Shown piece after piece: positions 35,113 through 43,351 of a stretch of DNA of 64,000 bases. Numbering within the stretch: the first letter of the stretch is position 1; every line of letters begins with the position of its first letter. The stretch spans positions 1 through 64,000 of the forward strand of contig DAIDIE010000016.1 in NCBI GenBank assembly GCA_027459505.1, read 5' to 3'. Made by a program: the position numbers and the translations under genes. The DNA is from Acidobacteriota bacterium (GTDB lineage Bacteria; Acidobacteriota; Terriglobia; Terriglobales; SCQP01). Under the pieces are notes generated by a model. The model saw only the letters and a program-made list of their open reading frames with translations, was not told the origin of the DNA and ran no database searches.

Positions 35113-36677
35113 GCATGTGGATGTCGAGAAGCACAGCCGCCGGCGCGACCGATGGTCTACCGACTGCCAGCTCCGCGGCATTGGAGGCGGGCGGTCTGGG
35201 CAGAGTGCAACCGGAATTGCGGCAGCCGCTGGTTTCGGGAATGCGCTGGACGGTATGGCTTTCGGCGCTGGCCATTCCATTCACCTACGGAACCAGAATT
35301 TTGCTGGCTCGCCTGGGGCCGGAGGCGCTGGGCACCTACGGCCTTTTGCTGGTCTATGTCGGCTTGGTGTCGACCCTGCTCTTTTTGGGTGGGAATGCGG
35401 TGGCAATCCGCTTTCTGCCGCTACTGTCCGCACAACAGCGGGTTCCGTTTCTCTTGCGCTACCTTGGCGTGATTGCGGTGGCGCTCGCGCCCTGGCTGCT
35501 GTGGGCAACGGTATTTCCCGCCCAACTGCGGCTCTTTTTTGGATCGACCGGGGGGTGGGCCTTTCAGCGGGATATTATCTGGCTCGCACCGCTTTATATC
35601 CTGTTTTCGCTTGCGCTCTCTGTTTTGCGCGGCGTGCTGGCGATTGGGCTAGCGCAGGTGTTGAACCGCATGGTGACGATTGGCAGCTTCTGCAGCTACG
35701 CGGTGCTGTTTTGGGTCGCACCGCAGCTGTTGCGCCAACATGTCATCGGGCTGGTCTGGGGCATTTACCTGGGCTGGAGCGTGCTCGCCACGCTGCTGGC
35801 CATCTTGCGACTGCGGCGGCGCCTGTTGATTGAACCCAGCGAGTGGCAATGGAAAGGGAGCTTGCCGCGAGGATTCTGGCGTTACACCTTGAGTTTGCAC
35901 GGCAACAGCGTGCTGGGTTTTTTTGTGTTGCAACTGGATTCCGTGCTGGTGGTGAGAGCGGGTGGGCTGCGAGTACTTGGGGCTTACACGGCTGTGATGA
36001 CTGTGGCCCTGTTCGTTCCCACCATGGTCCGTGTGCTCTTGGAGAGTTTACTGCCCTCGCTGACCAATGCAATTGCCGTTGAGCAAAACGAGACCGCGGG
36101 GGCACTGTGCCGCACCTATTTGCGGCTGATGATGCCGGGCGCGCTGCTGTGGGCGACCGGTGCGGTGCTGCTGGCGCGGCTCGTGCTGGCGGTGCTAGGG
36201 CCCGCGTACCAAGGCTTGGAGCTGCTTCTGGCGGTCGCGGTGGTGATCTCGGCGCTGCAACCCTTTACCCTGATTGCCGGCACAATTCTGAGCGCCATTG
36301 GCAAGCCGGAGGCCACCATCGCCGTGCGCATTGTACGAACACTGGCCTACGTGCCGCTGTTTGTGGTTTTGTGGGCGCATCTCGGGGTGTCCGGCGCCGT
36401 CTACGCCTGGGCGGTGGCAGAGCTGCTGAATCAGGCCGGGACGCTCTACTTCCTGCGCCGGGAAAAGACATTTCCGTTTCCCTACCTGCGCACGTATCTG
36501 GCCTCAGCCGCGGCGCTGGCCGTTGCCGTGGTCCTGGCTTGCACGCCCCTGGTCTGGGTCCTGCGCGCCGTCTGCATTCCCGCCGCACTCGCGTTGTTCT
36601 GGCTGCTGGCGGGCTACTCTCTCGCCGAAGCAAGGAGTTTGTTCCATGTCCTCATCCCCCGTGCCAGTGGCGTCTGA
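35109..36677 (+). CDS. Wzx-type polysaccharide flippase
   Basis: A 522-residue inner-membrane protein with 12-14 hydrophobic segments and few long loops, as in MOP-superfamily flippases. ALAIPFTYGTRILLARLGPEALGTYGLLLV is the typical first helix pair of polysaccharide biosynthesis proteins. It should move the lipid-linked repeat unit across the membrane before polymerisation. The GTG start overlaps the preceding stop. The first 40 residues are hydrophilic. The next glycosyltransferase starts within its last 32 bp. Confidence 0.87.
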   Translation: MSMWMSRSTAAGATDGLPTASSAALEAGGLGRVQPELRQPLVSGMRWTVWLSALAIPFTYGTRILLARLGPEALGTYGLLLVYVGLVSTLLFLGGNAVAIRFLPLLSAQQRVPFLLRYLGVIAVALAPWLLWATVFPAQLRLFFGSTGGWAFQRDIIWLAPLYILFSLALSVLRGVLAIGLAQVLNRMVTIGSFCSYAVLFWVAPQLLRQHVIGLVWGIYLGWSVLATLLAILRLRRRLLIEPSEWQWKGSLPRGFWRYTLSLHGNSVLGFFVLQLDSVLVVRAGGLRVLGAYTAVMTVALFVPTMVRVLLESLLPSLTNAIAVEQNETAGALCRTYLRLMMPGALLWATGAVLLARLVLAVLGPAYQGLELLLAVAVVISALQPFTLIAGTILSAIGKPEATIAVRIVRTLAYVPLFVVLWAHLGVSGAVYAWAVAELLNQAGTLYFLRREKTFPFPYLRTYLASAAALAVAVVLACTPLVWVLRAVCIPAALALFWLLAGYSLAEARSLFHVLIPRASGV

Positions 36678-37740
36678 AGCACAGGCTGCCGCCGATTTAC
36701 GCCTAACGCTGATTATCGCAACGAAGAACCGCGCTTCCGACCTGCGTGTGGCGCTGGGCAGTATCCTGGCGCAACGGCGGACACCCGAGGCCATCATCAT
36801 CATTGACCAGAGCGATGACGAGACCACAGCGGAGGTGGTGCGCAGCGCGAAACGAGAGGCCGCCAGCCTTTCGCGGCCCATCACCTGGCAGTACATCCAT
36901 GATCGCCACGTGAGTGGTTGCGCAGAGGCGCGCAACATCGGCATGGATAACGCGGACCCTGGTATCTGGCTCTTCTTGGACGACGATGTTGAGCTGGAGC
37001 CGGGCTTCCTGGAGGAGATTGTGAGCGCCTACGCCCAGGACAGCTCGTTAGCCGGCGTGTCAGGCACAATCACCAATTACCCGACTCCGCCCCTGCTGTT
37101 CCGCGTGTGGTCGCGGGTGTTTTGCCTGGGACCGTTTTTTGACGAGCGCCAACCAGCCTACTGGAACAGCGAGCGGCTGCGGAGTCACGGGCTCATCAAG
37201 GTCACGAAATTCGGCGCGGGGCTAATGAGCTTTCGTTCAGAGGCGGTGTCTTCGATTCGCTTTGATACCAGACTGCGCGGGGTCTGTGATGGGGAAGACG
37301 TTGATTTCTGCGCCCGGGTGCAAGGCCGCATGGTGATCTGCCCGCAGGCGCGCCTGGCCCACTATTGCAGCAGCAGTGGCCGCTCCCAGGACCACTGGCT
37401 TCGCCGGCAGGTGCAGTCCTATCATTACCTGTACCGGCGGCACTGGGCGTCGGGGATTGTCAACCGGCTTTGTTTTGCCTGGCTCAATGCCGGCTACTTC
37501 ATACTCGCCACTTACACCAGCCTGCGTCACCGCAGTACCGCCCCGTGGCGGGCCATTGTAAAGGCCCGGCGCGAGGTAAAGCGGATTTTCAGAGAGGCCA
37601 ACCAGAAGGTGGCGAGCGCGAGCGGCGGCGCCGCGTCAAGCTCTGCGGGGGGACGCGGTGGCAAGCCGAAGTGCCTGGCCACGCGCTTGCCGCAGGGCTC
37701 GCCACGCAGAGCTGTTCCCACGTCGCAAACACCCGGCTAG
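36646..37740 (+). CDS. Glycosyltransferase, family 2 (rightward copy of a convergent pair)
   Basis: A 364-residue GT-A enzyme without membrane helices. LTLIIATKNRASDL begins the donor site, followed by IDQSDD, the metal motif FLDDDVELEPGF and GVCDGEDVDFC (catalytic acid). AAGGAG lies 8 bp before ATG 36646. The closest relative in the window is the leftward gene at 37636-38622. The last 35-40 residues are Gly/Ser/Pro-rich and encoded antisense to the neighbour's 3' end, so the original C-terminus may have been replaced. Confidence 0.88.
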   Translation: MSSSPVPVASEAQAAADLRLTLIIATKNRASDLRVALGSILAQRRTPEAIIIIDQSDDETTAEVVRSAKREAASLSRPITWQYIHDRHVSGCAEARNIGMDNADPGIWLFLDDDVELEPGFLEEIVSAYAQDSSLAGVSGTITNYPTPPLLFRVWSRVFCLGPFFDERQPAYWNSERLRSHGLIKVTKFGAGLMSFRSEAVSSIRFDTRLRGVCDGEDVDFCARVQGRMVICPQARLAHYCSSSGRSQDHWLRRQVQSYHYLYRRHWASGIVNRLCFAWLNAGYFILATYTSLRHRSTAPWRAIVKARREVKRIFREANQKVASASGGAASSSAGGRGGKPKCLATRLPQGSPRRAVPTSQTPG

Positions 37741-38622
37741 CGCCAATACCAGATAGCCCAGCGACAGCCAGCCGAACCGCACCCGGTTCAATGGCGAACA
37801 CCTCCAGTGGAGGTAATAAATGTAAGTATTGGCCAAGGCGTGGCGGTGGACCCAGTGTTGCTTGGAGCGGCCCGTGGGACTGCGATGATGGCGATAGCGC
37901 GCACCGGGAACTATGACCAGCGGACCAGTAACCCTCTGGCAGAACTCGATGTCCTCACCGTCGCAAACGCCGGTCAGCCTTTCGTCGAAACTCAGCGTTT
38001 GCACCCTTGCGGAACGGAAACTCATTCCAGCCCCCGTAAACTTCTTTACTGGAACCGGCGAAGCCGCGTTGAGAAGCTGGTTTCTCCAGTAGAGCGGTTG
38101 CCGTTCGTCATGGAATGGACCACGGCAGAAGAATCGTTCCCAAACGCGATAGAGCGGGGCCGGGCGTTTGTAGTTTGTAATCACTCCCGCGGCTCCAGAA
38201 ATGTCCGGGTTCAACGAATAGGCTTCGCATAAGGCCTGGACAAATCCAGGCTCGAGTTGCACATCGTCGTCCAGGAACAGCCAAATTCCCGGTGGTGCCA
38301 TCGTCATGCCACGGTTTCGCGCGGCCGCAAGCCCTGAAATAGAGGGGTCGAGGACATACAACAGGCGCGGAGTGCGAGCGCAGTCCGGAGGGGCGCCGAA
38401 GAGCGCTTCCACCGCGAGTCTGGAACTCGAGCTGAAACTTTGGTCAACGACAACAATGGTGTCAGGCGTGCGGGACTGATGCAGCAGGGAAAGCAACGTC
38501 TGCTGGAGCTCGGATGGGCGCTCCTTGGTGGCGATGATGGCCGAAACTGGAAGTGTGTCGGGAGCAGAAACCGTCGAGGCGCCGCACTGGCGCCGCGCAA
38601 CGGTGGAATCGTCTTTCCTCAT
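37636..38622 (-). CDS. Glycosyltransferase, family 2 (leftward copy of a convergent pair)
   Basis: A 328-residue GT-A enzyme with VSAIIATKERPSEL, VVVDQSF, FLDDDVQLEPGF and GVCDGEDIEFC. Long blocks match the rightward neighbour, for example GIWLFLDDDV and the GRS-x-x-HW motif, so the two are paralogs probably made by an inverted duplication. Both genes point at each other and share 105 bp (37636-37740). This copy is alone on its strand between EPS genes and is not co-transcribed with the operon. Confidence 0.88.
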   Translation of the reverse strand: MRKDDSTVARRQCGASTVSAPDTLPVSAIIATKERPSELQQTLLSLLHQSRTPDTIVVVDQSFSSSSRLAVEALFGAPPDCARTPRLLYVLDPSISGLAAARNRGMTMAPPGIWLFLDDDVQLEPGFVQALCEAYSLNPDISGAAGVITNYKRPAPLYRVWERFFCRGPFHDERQPLYWRNQLLNAASPVPVKKFTGAGMSFRSARVQTLSFDERLTGVCDGEDIEFCQRVTGPLVIVPGARYRHHRSPTGRSKQHWVHRHALANTYIYYLHWRCSPLNRVRFGWLSLGYLVLALAGCLRRGNSSAWRALRQARGQALRLATASPRRA

Positions 38623-38809
38623 AGGCGGATTCCCTCGGGCAGTTCACGGTTAAATATTCAATTGCCACTCGACTGATTGCCGAAACTGATGCGCGTCAAA
38701 CCGTCGCTGTTGGCCATAAGACACGCCGCATGTTTTGGCTTTCCGCGGAATACCCCTTTTGCCTGCGGCCTCGACGAGAGGTGGGCGATGAGCGCGCATG
38801 TGCAGATTG

Positions 38810-38817
38810 TTGCGCAT
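38810..38817. promoter_or_regulatory. Candidate activator site upstream of the exosortase promoter
   Basis: TTGCGCAT contains the TGCGCA core and lies about 102 bp before the sigma-54 promoter, matching the PilZ and PEP-CTERM upstream regions. Confidence 0.4.
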
Positions 38818-38918
38818 CCGTGCCCTTGCGGTTCTATCGAGTGGTGACCGGACGGCGAGCGAGAGTTGCAAACCGCTGAAAGTAGGGTGGGTACGGCCAA
38901 TATTGACAGCGAGGGCAA

Positions 38919-38934
38919 TGGCAAGCGAAATGCA
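38919..38934 (+). promoter_or_regulatory. Sigma-54 promoter (-24/-12) of the exosortase operon
   Basis: TGGCAAGCGAAATGCA matches the consensus at ten of twelve informative positions (T1, G2, G3, C4, A5, G7 and TGCA). The start would be near 38945, which excludes the longer exosortase ORF start at 38866. Confidence 0.78.
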
Positions 38935-38982
38935 CTTCCGTTCTCGCCAGACCTGCGCGCCCTGCGCCCCGGAGAAGCGTGT

Positions 38983-39891
38983 TTGTCGACCAGCTCTTAC
39001 CCCATTGAACCCACTGAAGTTCCCGCTCTGGTTCCGGTAAGTGAATGCTGGAGTGTTTCGCCCTGGTGGGTCAGCCTGCTCTCGGTACTCGCGCTGGCGC
39101 TTTATGCTCCGGTATTGGCCCATCTTGTGCACCAGTGGTATACCGAGCCAGATTTTTCCCATGGTTTTCTGGTGCCGGTGTTTAGCGGATTTCTGTTATG
39201 GAGAGAGCGCGCCCGGATCCGGCGGCAGCCGCTGCGCCCCAGCAGCGCTGGACTGGCGCTGCTGGTCCTGGGCGTCCTGATGCTCTTTGCCGGTACGTTG
39301 GGGGCGGAGTTGTTCATCAGCCGCACCTCGTTGCTGGTGGTCCTCACCGGGATGGTGCTTTACCTGGCCGGCCCGGCGGTGCTGCGCGCCGTACGTTTTC
39401 CGCTGGGCTACTTGTTGCTGATGATTCCGCTGCCCGCCATCATTTATAACCAGATCACGTTTCCGCTGCAGCTTCTGGCCTCACGGCTGGCCTCAGCGAG
39501 CCTGAACCTGGTGGGGATTCCGGTTCTTCGCGAGGGCAATCTGCTGGTGCTGCCCAACTACACACTGGAGGTGGTGGACGCCTGTAGTGGCATTCGATCA
39601 TTGCTCTCGCTGATCGCACTGGCGGTGGCCTACGCTTATCTCGCTGAACGGCGAAACTGGGCGCGCATTCTGCTGGTGCTACTGATGGTGCCGATTGCGG
39701 TGGTCAGCAATGGTGTGCGCATTTTCGGCACCGGAGTGTTGACGGATCTGCGTGGGCCTGGCGCCGCGGAGGGCTTTTTTCACGCTTTTTCCGGCTGGTT
39801 GATATTCATGACCGCCGTCATCCTCATGCTGCTGGCTCACCGGCTGATTGAACATATGGGTAAGTGGATGGAGGAGAGAGCACATGCCTGA
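38983..39891 (+). CDS. Exosortase (PEP-CTERM sorting enzyme)
   Basis: A 302-residue membrane protein with about eight helices. It cleaves the C-terminal PEP motif of secreted proteins and passes them on to the envelope. The three catalytic residues of the exosortase/archaeosortase fold are visible: Cys201 in VVDACSGIRSLL, Arg246 in SNGVRIF and His267 in GFFHAFSGW. The start was placed at TTG 38983 because GGAG is 8 bp upstream and the sigma-54 promoter lies between here and earlier starts. It overlaps EpsI by 8 bp and is followed by a PrsT-like protein, so one operon is likely. Confidence 0.94.
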   Translation: MSTSSYPIEPTEVPALVPVSECWSVSPWWVSLLSVLALALYAPVLAHLVHQWYTEPDFSHGFLVPVFSGFLLWRERARIRRQPLRPSSAGLALLVLGVLMLFAGTLGAELFISRTSLLVVLTGMVLYLAGPAVLRAVRFPLGYLLLMIPLPAIIYNQITFPLQLLASRLASASLNLVGIPVLREGNLLVLPNYTLEVVDACSGIRSLLSLIALAVAYAYLAERRNWARILLVLLMVPIAVVSNGVRIFGTGVLTDLRGPGAAEGFFHAFSGWLIFMTAVILMLLAHRLIEHMGKWMEERAHA

Positions 39892-40552
39892 GACGCTGAT
39901 GGCCTCGCGGGGGTCGTTTCCTTCGACGGCAAGAGCGCTGATCGTCGCACTTGTGCTGCTGGCCAGCCTGCTGTTCATTTACGCTTCTCCACGGCAGGAG
40001 GTGGTGCCGCTCCACCAACCTCTTGCCAGTCTCCCGATGACCTTTGGTGGATGGCAGGGTACCGACTACTCGATTCCACAGCGGATTGTGGCCGCCGCAG
40101 GGGTGAGCACGTACTTGAACCGCACCTATGTAAACGACCGGCGGAAAGGGCTGGCCTTGTACGTTGGCTACTACGACAGCCAGAGGACCGGCGATACGAT
40201 TCACTCCCCCAAGAACTGTCTTCCGGGGGCGGGTTGGGAGGCGACCCAGAGCGGGACCGATCGCATTGCAATACCGGGCTACGGCCCCATCGTGGTCAAC
40301 CGCTACATCGTGCAGAAGGGGCTCAATCGCGATTTGGTTCTGTATTGGTACCAGGGGCGCGGCCGGGTAATTGCCAGCGAGTACTGGGGCAAGGTGTACA
40401 TGGTCTGGGACGCGCTCCGCCGCAACCGTACAGACGGTGCTTTGGTACGTGTGGTGTGTCCCATTCTCAACGATCCAGCCGCCAGCCAGCGGCGCGCGGA
40501 GACCTTCATCCGGGAAGTGTTTCCCAAGCTCAACCAGATTATTCCCAATTAG
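39884..40552 (+). CDS. epsI: EpsI family protein
   Basis: A 222-residue protein with one N-terminal membrane helix (ALIVALVLLASLLFIYAS). The conserved EpsI/DUF3485 core is visible as SLPMTFGGWQGTDY and HSPKNCLPGAGWE, with the rest periplasmic. EpsI proteins occur next to or fused to exosortases and are needed for EPS production, but their biochemical role is not known. The ATG lies within the exosortase gene's last codons. Confidence 0.92.
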   Translation: MPETLMASRGSFPSTARALIVALVLLASLLFIYASPRQEVVPLHQPLASLPMTFGGWQGTDYSIPQRIVAAAGVSTYLNRTYVNDRRKGLALYVGYYDSQRTGDTIHSPKNCLPGAGWEATQSGTDRIAIPGYGPIVVNRYIVQKGLNRDLVLYWYQGRGRVIASEYWGKVYMVWDALRRNRTDGALVRVVCPILNDPAASQRRAETFIREVFPKLNQIIPN

Positions 40553-40573
40553 GCGTGTAGATTGCGAGGATTT

Positions 40574-42853
40574 ATGAACCGCACAGCGAAAACGTTTTGG
40601 CTTGCGCTGCTGGCCGCCACGGCCACCGTCCTGCTGGCCGGCTGCAGCACCAACCCTGAGGTGGGCAAGGTGCGTTACCTGCACAGCGGTGAGCGCTACA
40701 TGAAGCTGGGCAAAGCGCGCGAGGCCAGCATTCAGTTCCGCAAGGCGTTACAGTTGGACGCGCATTACGCCGACGCGTACTACCAGCTGGGCAAGGCCTA
40801 TGCCGCTATGCAGCAATGGAATGACGCTTTGGCATCGCTGCAGGAGGCGGTGCAACTGGCGCCCCAAAACAGCGCCGCGCGGCTGGACCTGGGCCGCATC
40901 TATCTGGCGGCCCACCAATATGCCAAAGCCTCTGAGCAGGCGGAGGCCGTGCTCAAGCAGCAGCCGCGCAACGCGGCCGCCTTCCAGATGGAGGGAGCGG
41001 CATTGGTGGCGCAGGGGGAGAATAGCCAGGCGATCGCCGATTTCCGCCGCGCTGCGCAGATTCAGAACGACTCGACGAGCTATACCAATCTGGCGCTGTT
41101 GGAAATTACGTCCCACGACTTAACTGCCGGAGAGGCCGACCTGAAACGGGCTGTCAGCCTGAATCCGCATGACGCGAACGCCCAGGCGGACCTGGCCAAC
41201 TTCTACCGGCTGCAAAACAACAATGCACAGGCCGTTCAGCAATTGCAAACGGCGGTGAATCAGGATCCGGAGGCTAACCGCCTGTACCTGGCCTGGGCCG
41301 ATCTGCTGTACCAACAGCAAAACGCGGGCGCCGCGGAACAGGTCTTAACGCAACTGCGCAGCCGCAAACCGAACTCCGTCAAAACCGCGTTGGCACTCGG
41401 CGATTTTTATCAGCACCACGGCAATTCCGGGCAGGCGTACAACGAATACCAGCGCGCCCTACACCTGAAGAGCGACGATCTCCATGCCGAACAGCGAATG
41501 ATGGACTGGTACATCAGCGCAGGGCAGATTGCGAACGCGCAGAATATGGACGGACGCATTCTGAAACAAAAGCCCGATGACATAAACGCCCGCGTTGATC
41601 AGGCCCGCATACTGCTGAGCCAGGGAAAGCAGGATGAGGCCATCTCGCAGTTGCAGCAGTTGGTGAGCGATGATCCCCAGTCGGCGGCGGCGCACTACTA
41701 TCTTGGGCTGGCGCTGTGGCATAAGGGCGACCTGGATCAGGCCAACGGTGAGTTGCAGCGGGCGCTGGCGAACTCCTCGCGTACCCTTCCGGTGCTGCGG
41801 AGCCTGGCGCAACTGCACGCACAGATGGGAGACCAGAGTTCCGCACTGGATTACGCCAATCGCGCCGTGAAGGCGGATGCCGCCAATCCCGACACGCACA
41901 TGCTGCTGGCGCGGATCGAATTGCAGGCCGGACGGCCCGACGCCGCGGCTCAGGAACTGGCCACCGCGGAGAAACTGGCGCCCGGCAATGCGCAACTGCA
42001 CGTGGAGATGGCGCAAGCCTATGCCGCCATGCGGCAGTTCCCGAAAGCGGAACAGGAGTGCCGCGCGGCGCTGGCGGGGGACGCGGGCAACGCCGATGCG
42101 CTCGGGCTGTTGGCGTCGCTGCTCGAACAGCAGAAGCAACTTGCGCAGGCGGAACAGCTCCTGCAGCAAGCCGTGGCGGCGGCGCCGGCGAGTCCAGTGC
42201 CGCATTTGCTGATGGGACAGTTAGCCGAATTGCAGAAACAATATCCCCAGGCGCAGGCGCAGTATCAGCAGGCGTTGCAAATGAATCCCAACAACGTTCA
42301 AGCGCTATTGCATCTGGGGCAGTTGTACCGGGAAGAGAACAACGACGCAATGGCGCTGCAGGAGTTCCAGCGTGCCAATCAGGTTCGGCCGCGGTACGCG
42401 CCGTTGCTCACTTTGATCGGCAACATTTATCTGGATCGCAATGACCTCAACTCGGCCAGCGGCTATTACCAGCAGGCGCTCAGCGCCGATCCCGACTTTG
42501 CCATTGCGGCCAGCAACCTGGCCTGGGTCTACGGCACGGAACACACTCACCTGACCGAGGCGCTCACGCTGGCGGAAAAAGCCGAGCGCCTGATGCCCAA
42601 CCTCGACTCCATCACCGATACCCTGGGCTGGATTCACTACCAGCAGGGCAGCTATAGCACGGCGGTTCCGCTGTTCCAAAAGTGCGTGGATAAAGCTCCG
42701 CAGTTTCCCAAATACCGTTATCATCTCGGCCTGGCGCTGCTGAAGAGCGGTGATGCCCAGCAAGGGAAGAAGGAATTGCAGGCGGCGCTGAAGCTGAAAC
42801 TCACAGGCGCTGATGCCCAGAACGCCCGGCAGTTGCTGGCACAGGCCGACTAG
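40574..42853 (+). CDS. PrsT-like TPR-repeat lipoprotein of the exosortase system
   Basis: A 759-residue lipoprotein; signal peptide LALLAATATVLLAGC ends at the lipobox cysteine (about residue 24). The mature part is about twenty TPR-like 34-residue repeats such as ADAYYQLGKAYAAMQQWNDALASLQEAVQLAP. Family members near exosortases are called PrsT and are thought to scaffold EPS or PEP-CTERM export in the periplasm. I prefer ATG 40574 over TTG 40562. It ends the exosortase-epsI operon. Confidence 0.9.
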   Translation: MNRTAKTFWLALLAATATVLLAGCSTNPEVGKVRYLHSGERYMKLGKAREASIQFRKALQLDAHYADAYYQLGKAYAAMQQWNDALASLQEAVQLAPQNSAARLDLGRIYLAAHQYAKASEQAEAVLKQQPRNAAAFQMEGAALVAQGENSQAIADFRRAAQIQNDSTSYTNLALLEITSHDLTAGEADLKRAVSLNPHDANAQADLANFYRLQNNNAQAVQQLQTAVNQDPEANRLYLAWADLLYQQQNAGAAEQVLTQLRSRKPNSVKTALALGDFYQHHGNSGQAYNEYQRALHLKSDDLHAEQRMMDWYISAGQIANAQNMDGRILKQKPDDINARVDQARILLSQGKQDEAISQLQQLVSDDPQSAAAHYYLGLALWHKGDLDQANGELQRALANSSRTLPVLRSLAQLHAQMGDQSSALDYANRAVKADAANPDTHMLLARIELQAGRPDAAAQELATAEKLAPGNAQLHVEMAQAYAAMRQFPKAEQECRAALAGDAGNADALGLLASLLEQQKQLAQAEQLLQQAVAAAPASPVPHLLMGQLAELQKQYPQAQAQYQQALQMNPNNVQALLHLGQLYREENNDAMALQEFQRANQVRPRYAPLLTLIGNIYLDRNDLNSASGYYQQALSADPDFAIAASNLAWVYGTEHTHLTEALTLAEKAERLMPNLDSITDTLGWIHYQQGSYSTAVPLFQKCVDKAPQFPKYRYHLGLALLKSGDAQQGKKELQAALKLKLTGADAQNARQLLAQAD

Positions 42854-43351
42854 GGGTGGGCCCGGTGGAATCGTCATTCACGCCGAAGCCGGGCAGGGCC
42901 TCTGCGTCGCTGGAGGGCTCCCCTCTCCTGGACATTTCTGTGGGCGCTTCAGACAATGTTGGCCGGTTGCCGGGATGACCCGGGCGCCGGCCACATTTGT
43001 TTGGAGCGAAGGCGTTCAGGCATCACCCCGGCATGGTCCATTTGCGATGCGAGCGTTCCCGCCTTGATCTCCCCCGCGACGCCGCTTCCCGAGTTTCCCT
43101 TCGTGTGCAAAACCTTGCACATGCCGCAACGGTTTTTCCTCGCCGGCTGAGTTCCCAAGCGCCAGCAACTCTCGTTGTGTCAAGGATTTACCTCTCCTGT
43201 GCAGGCTTCGGCATAGGGCGTGCTTTCTTGCCTGCGCTGCCGCCGGCCTTGAGTCAGGGCGGTGCAGGCCTTGCCGCATTCCCGCGGGCACGGGCACTGG
43301 CCGCCGGAAGCAACCGGCTGATATGCGGGATTCACATCGAGAGGAAAATAT
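42854..43351. other. Intergenic region before the SBBP protein gene
   Basis: A 498-bp gap. It contains a 7-bp inverted repeat at 43104-43121 and a weak sigma-54-like sequence at 43260-43275 (CGGTGCAGGCCTTGCC). The small ORFs inside have no support. Confidence 0.5.
43104..43121. promoter_or_regulatory. Perfect 7-bp inverted repeat, possible operator
   Basis: TGTGCAA and TTGCACA flank AACC. It lies about 230 bp before the SBBP start. It resembles a dimeric regulator site; the regulator is not known. Confidence 0.3.

Larger units (their letters stand above)
38623..38982. other. Divergent regulatory region between GT2 gene and exosortase
   Basis: A 360-bp gap with the activator-like TGCGCA site at 38811-38816, the sigma-54 promoter at 38919-38934 and the exosortase ribosome site at 38971-38974. 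The promoter of the leftward glycosyltransferase is not recognised. No separate gene is evident. Confidence 0.6.
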
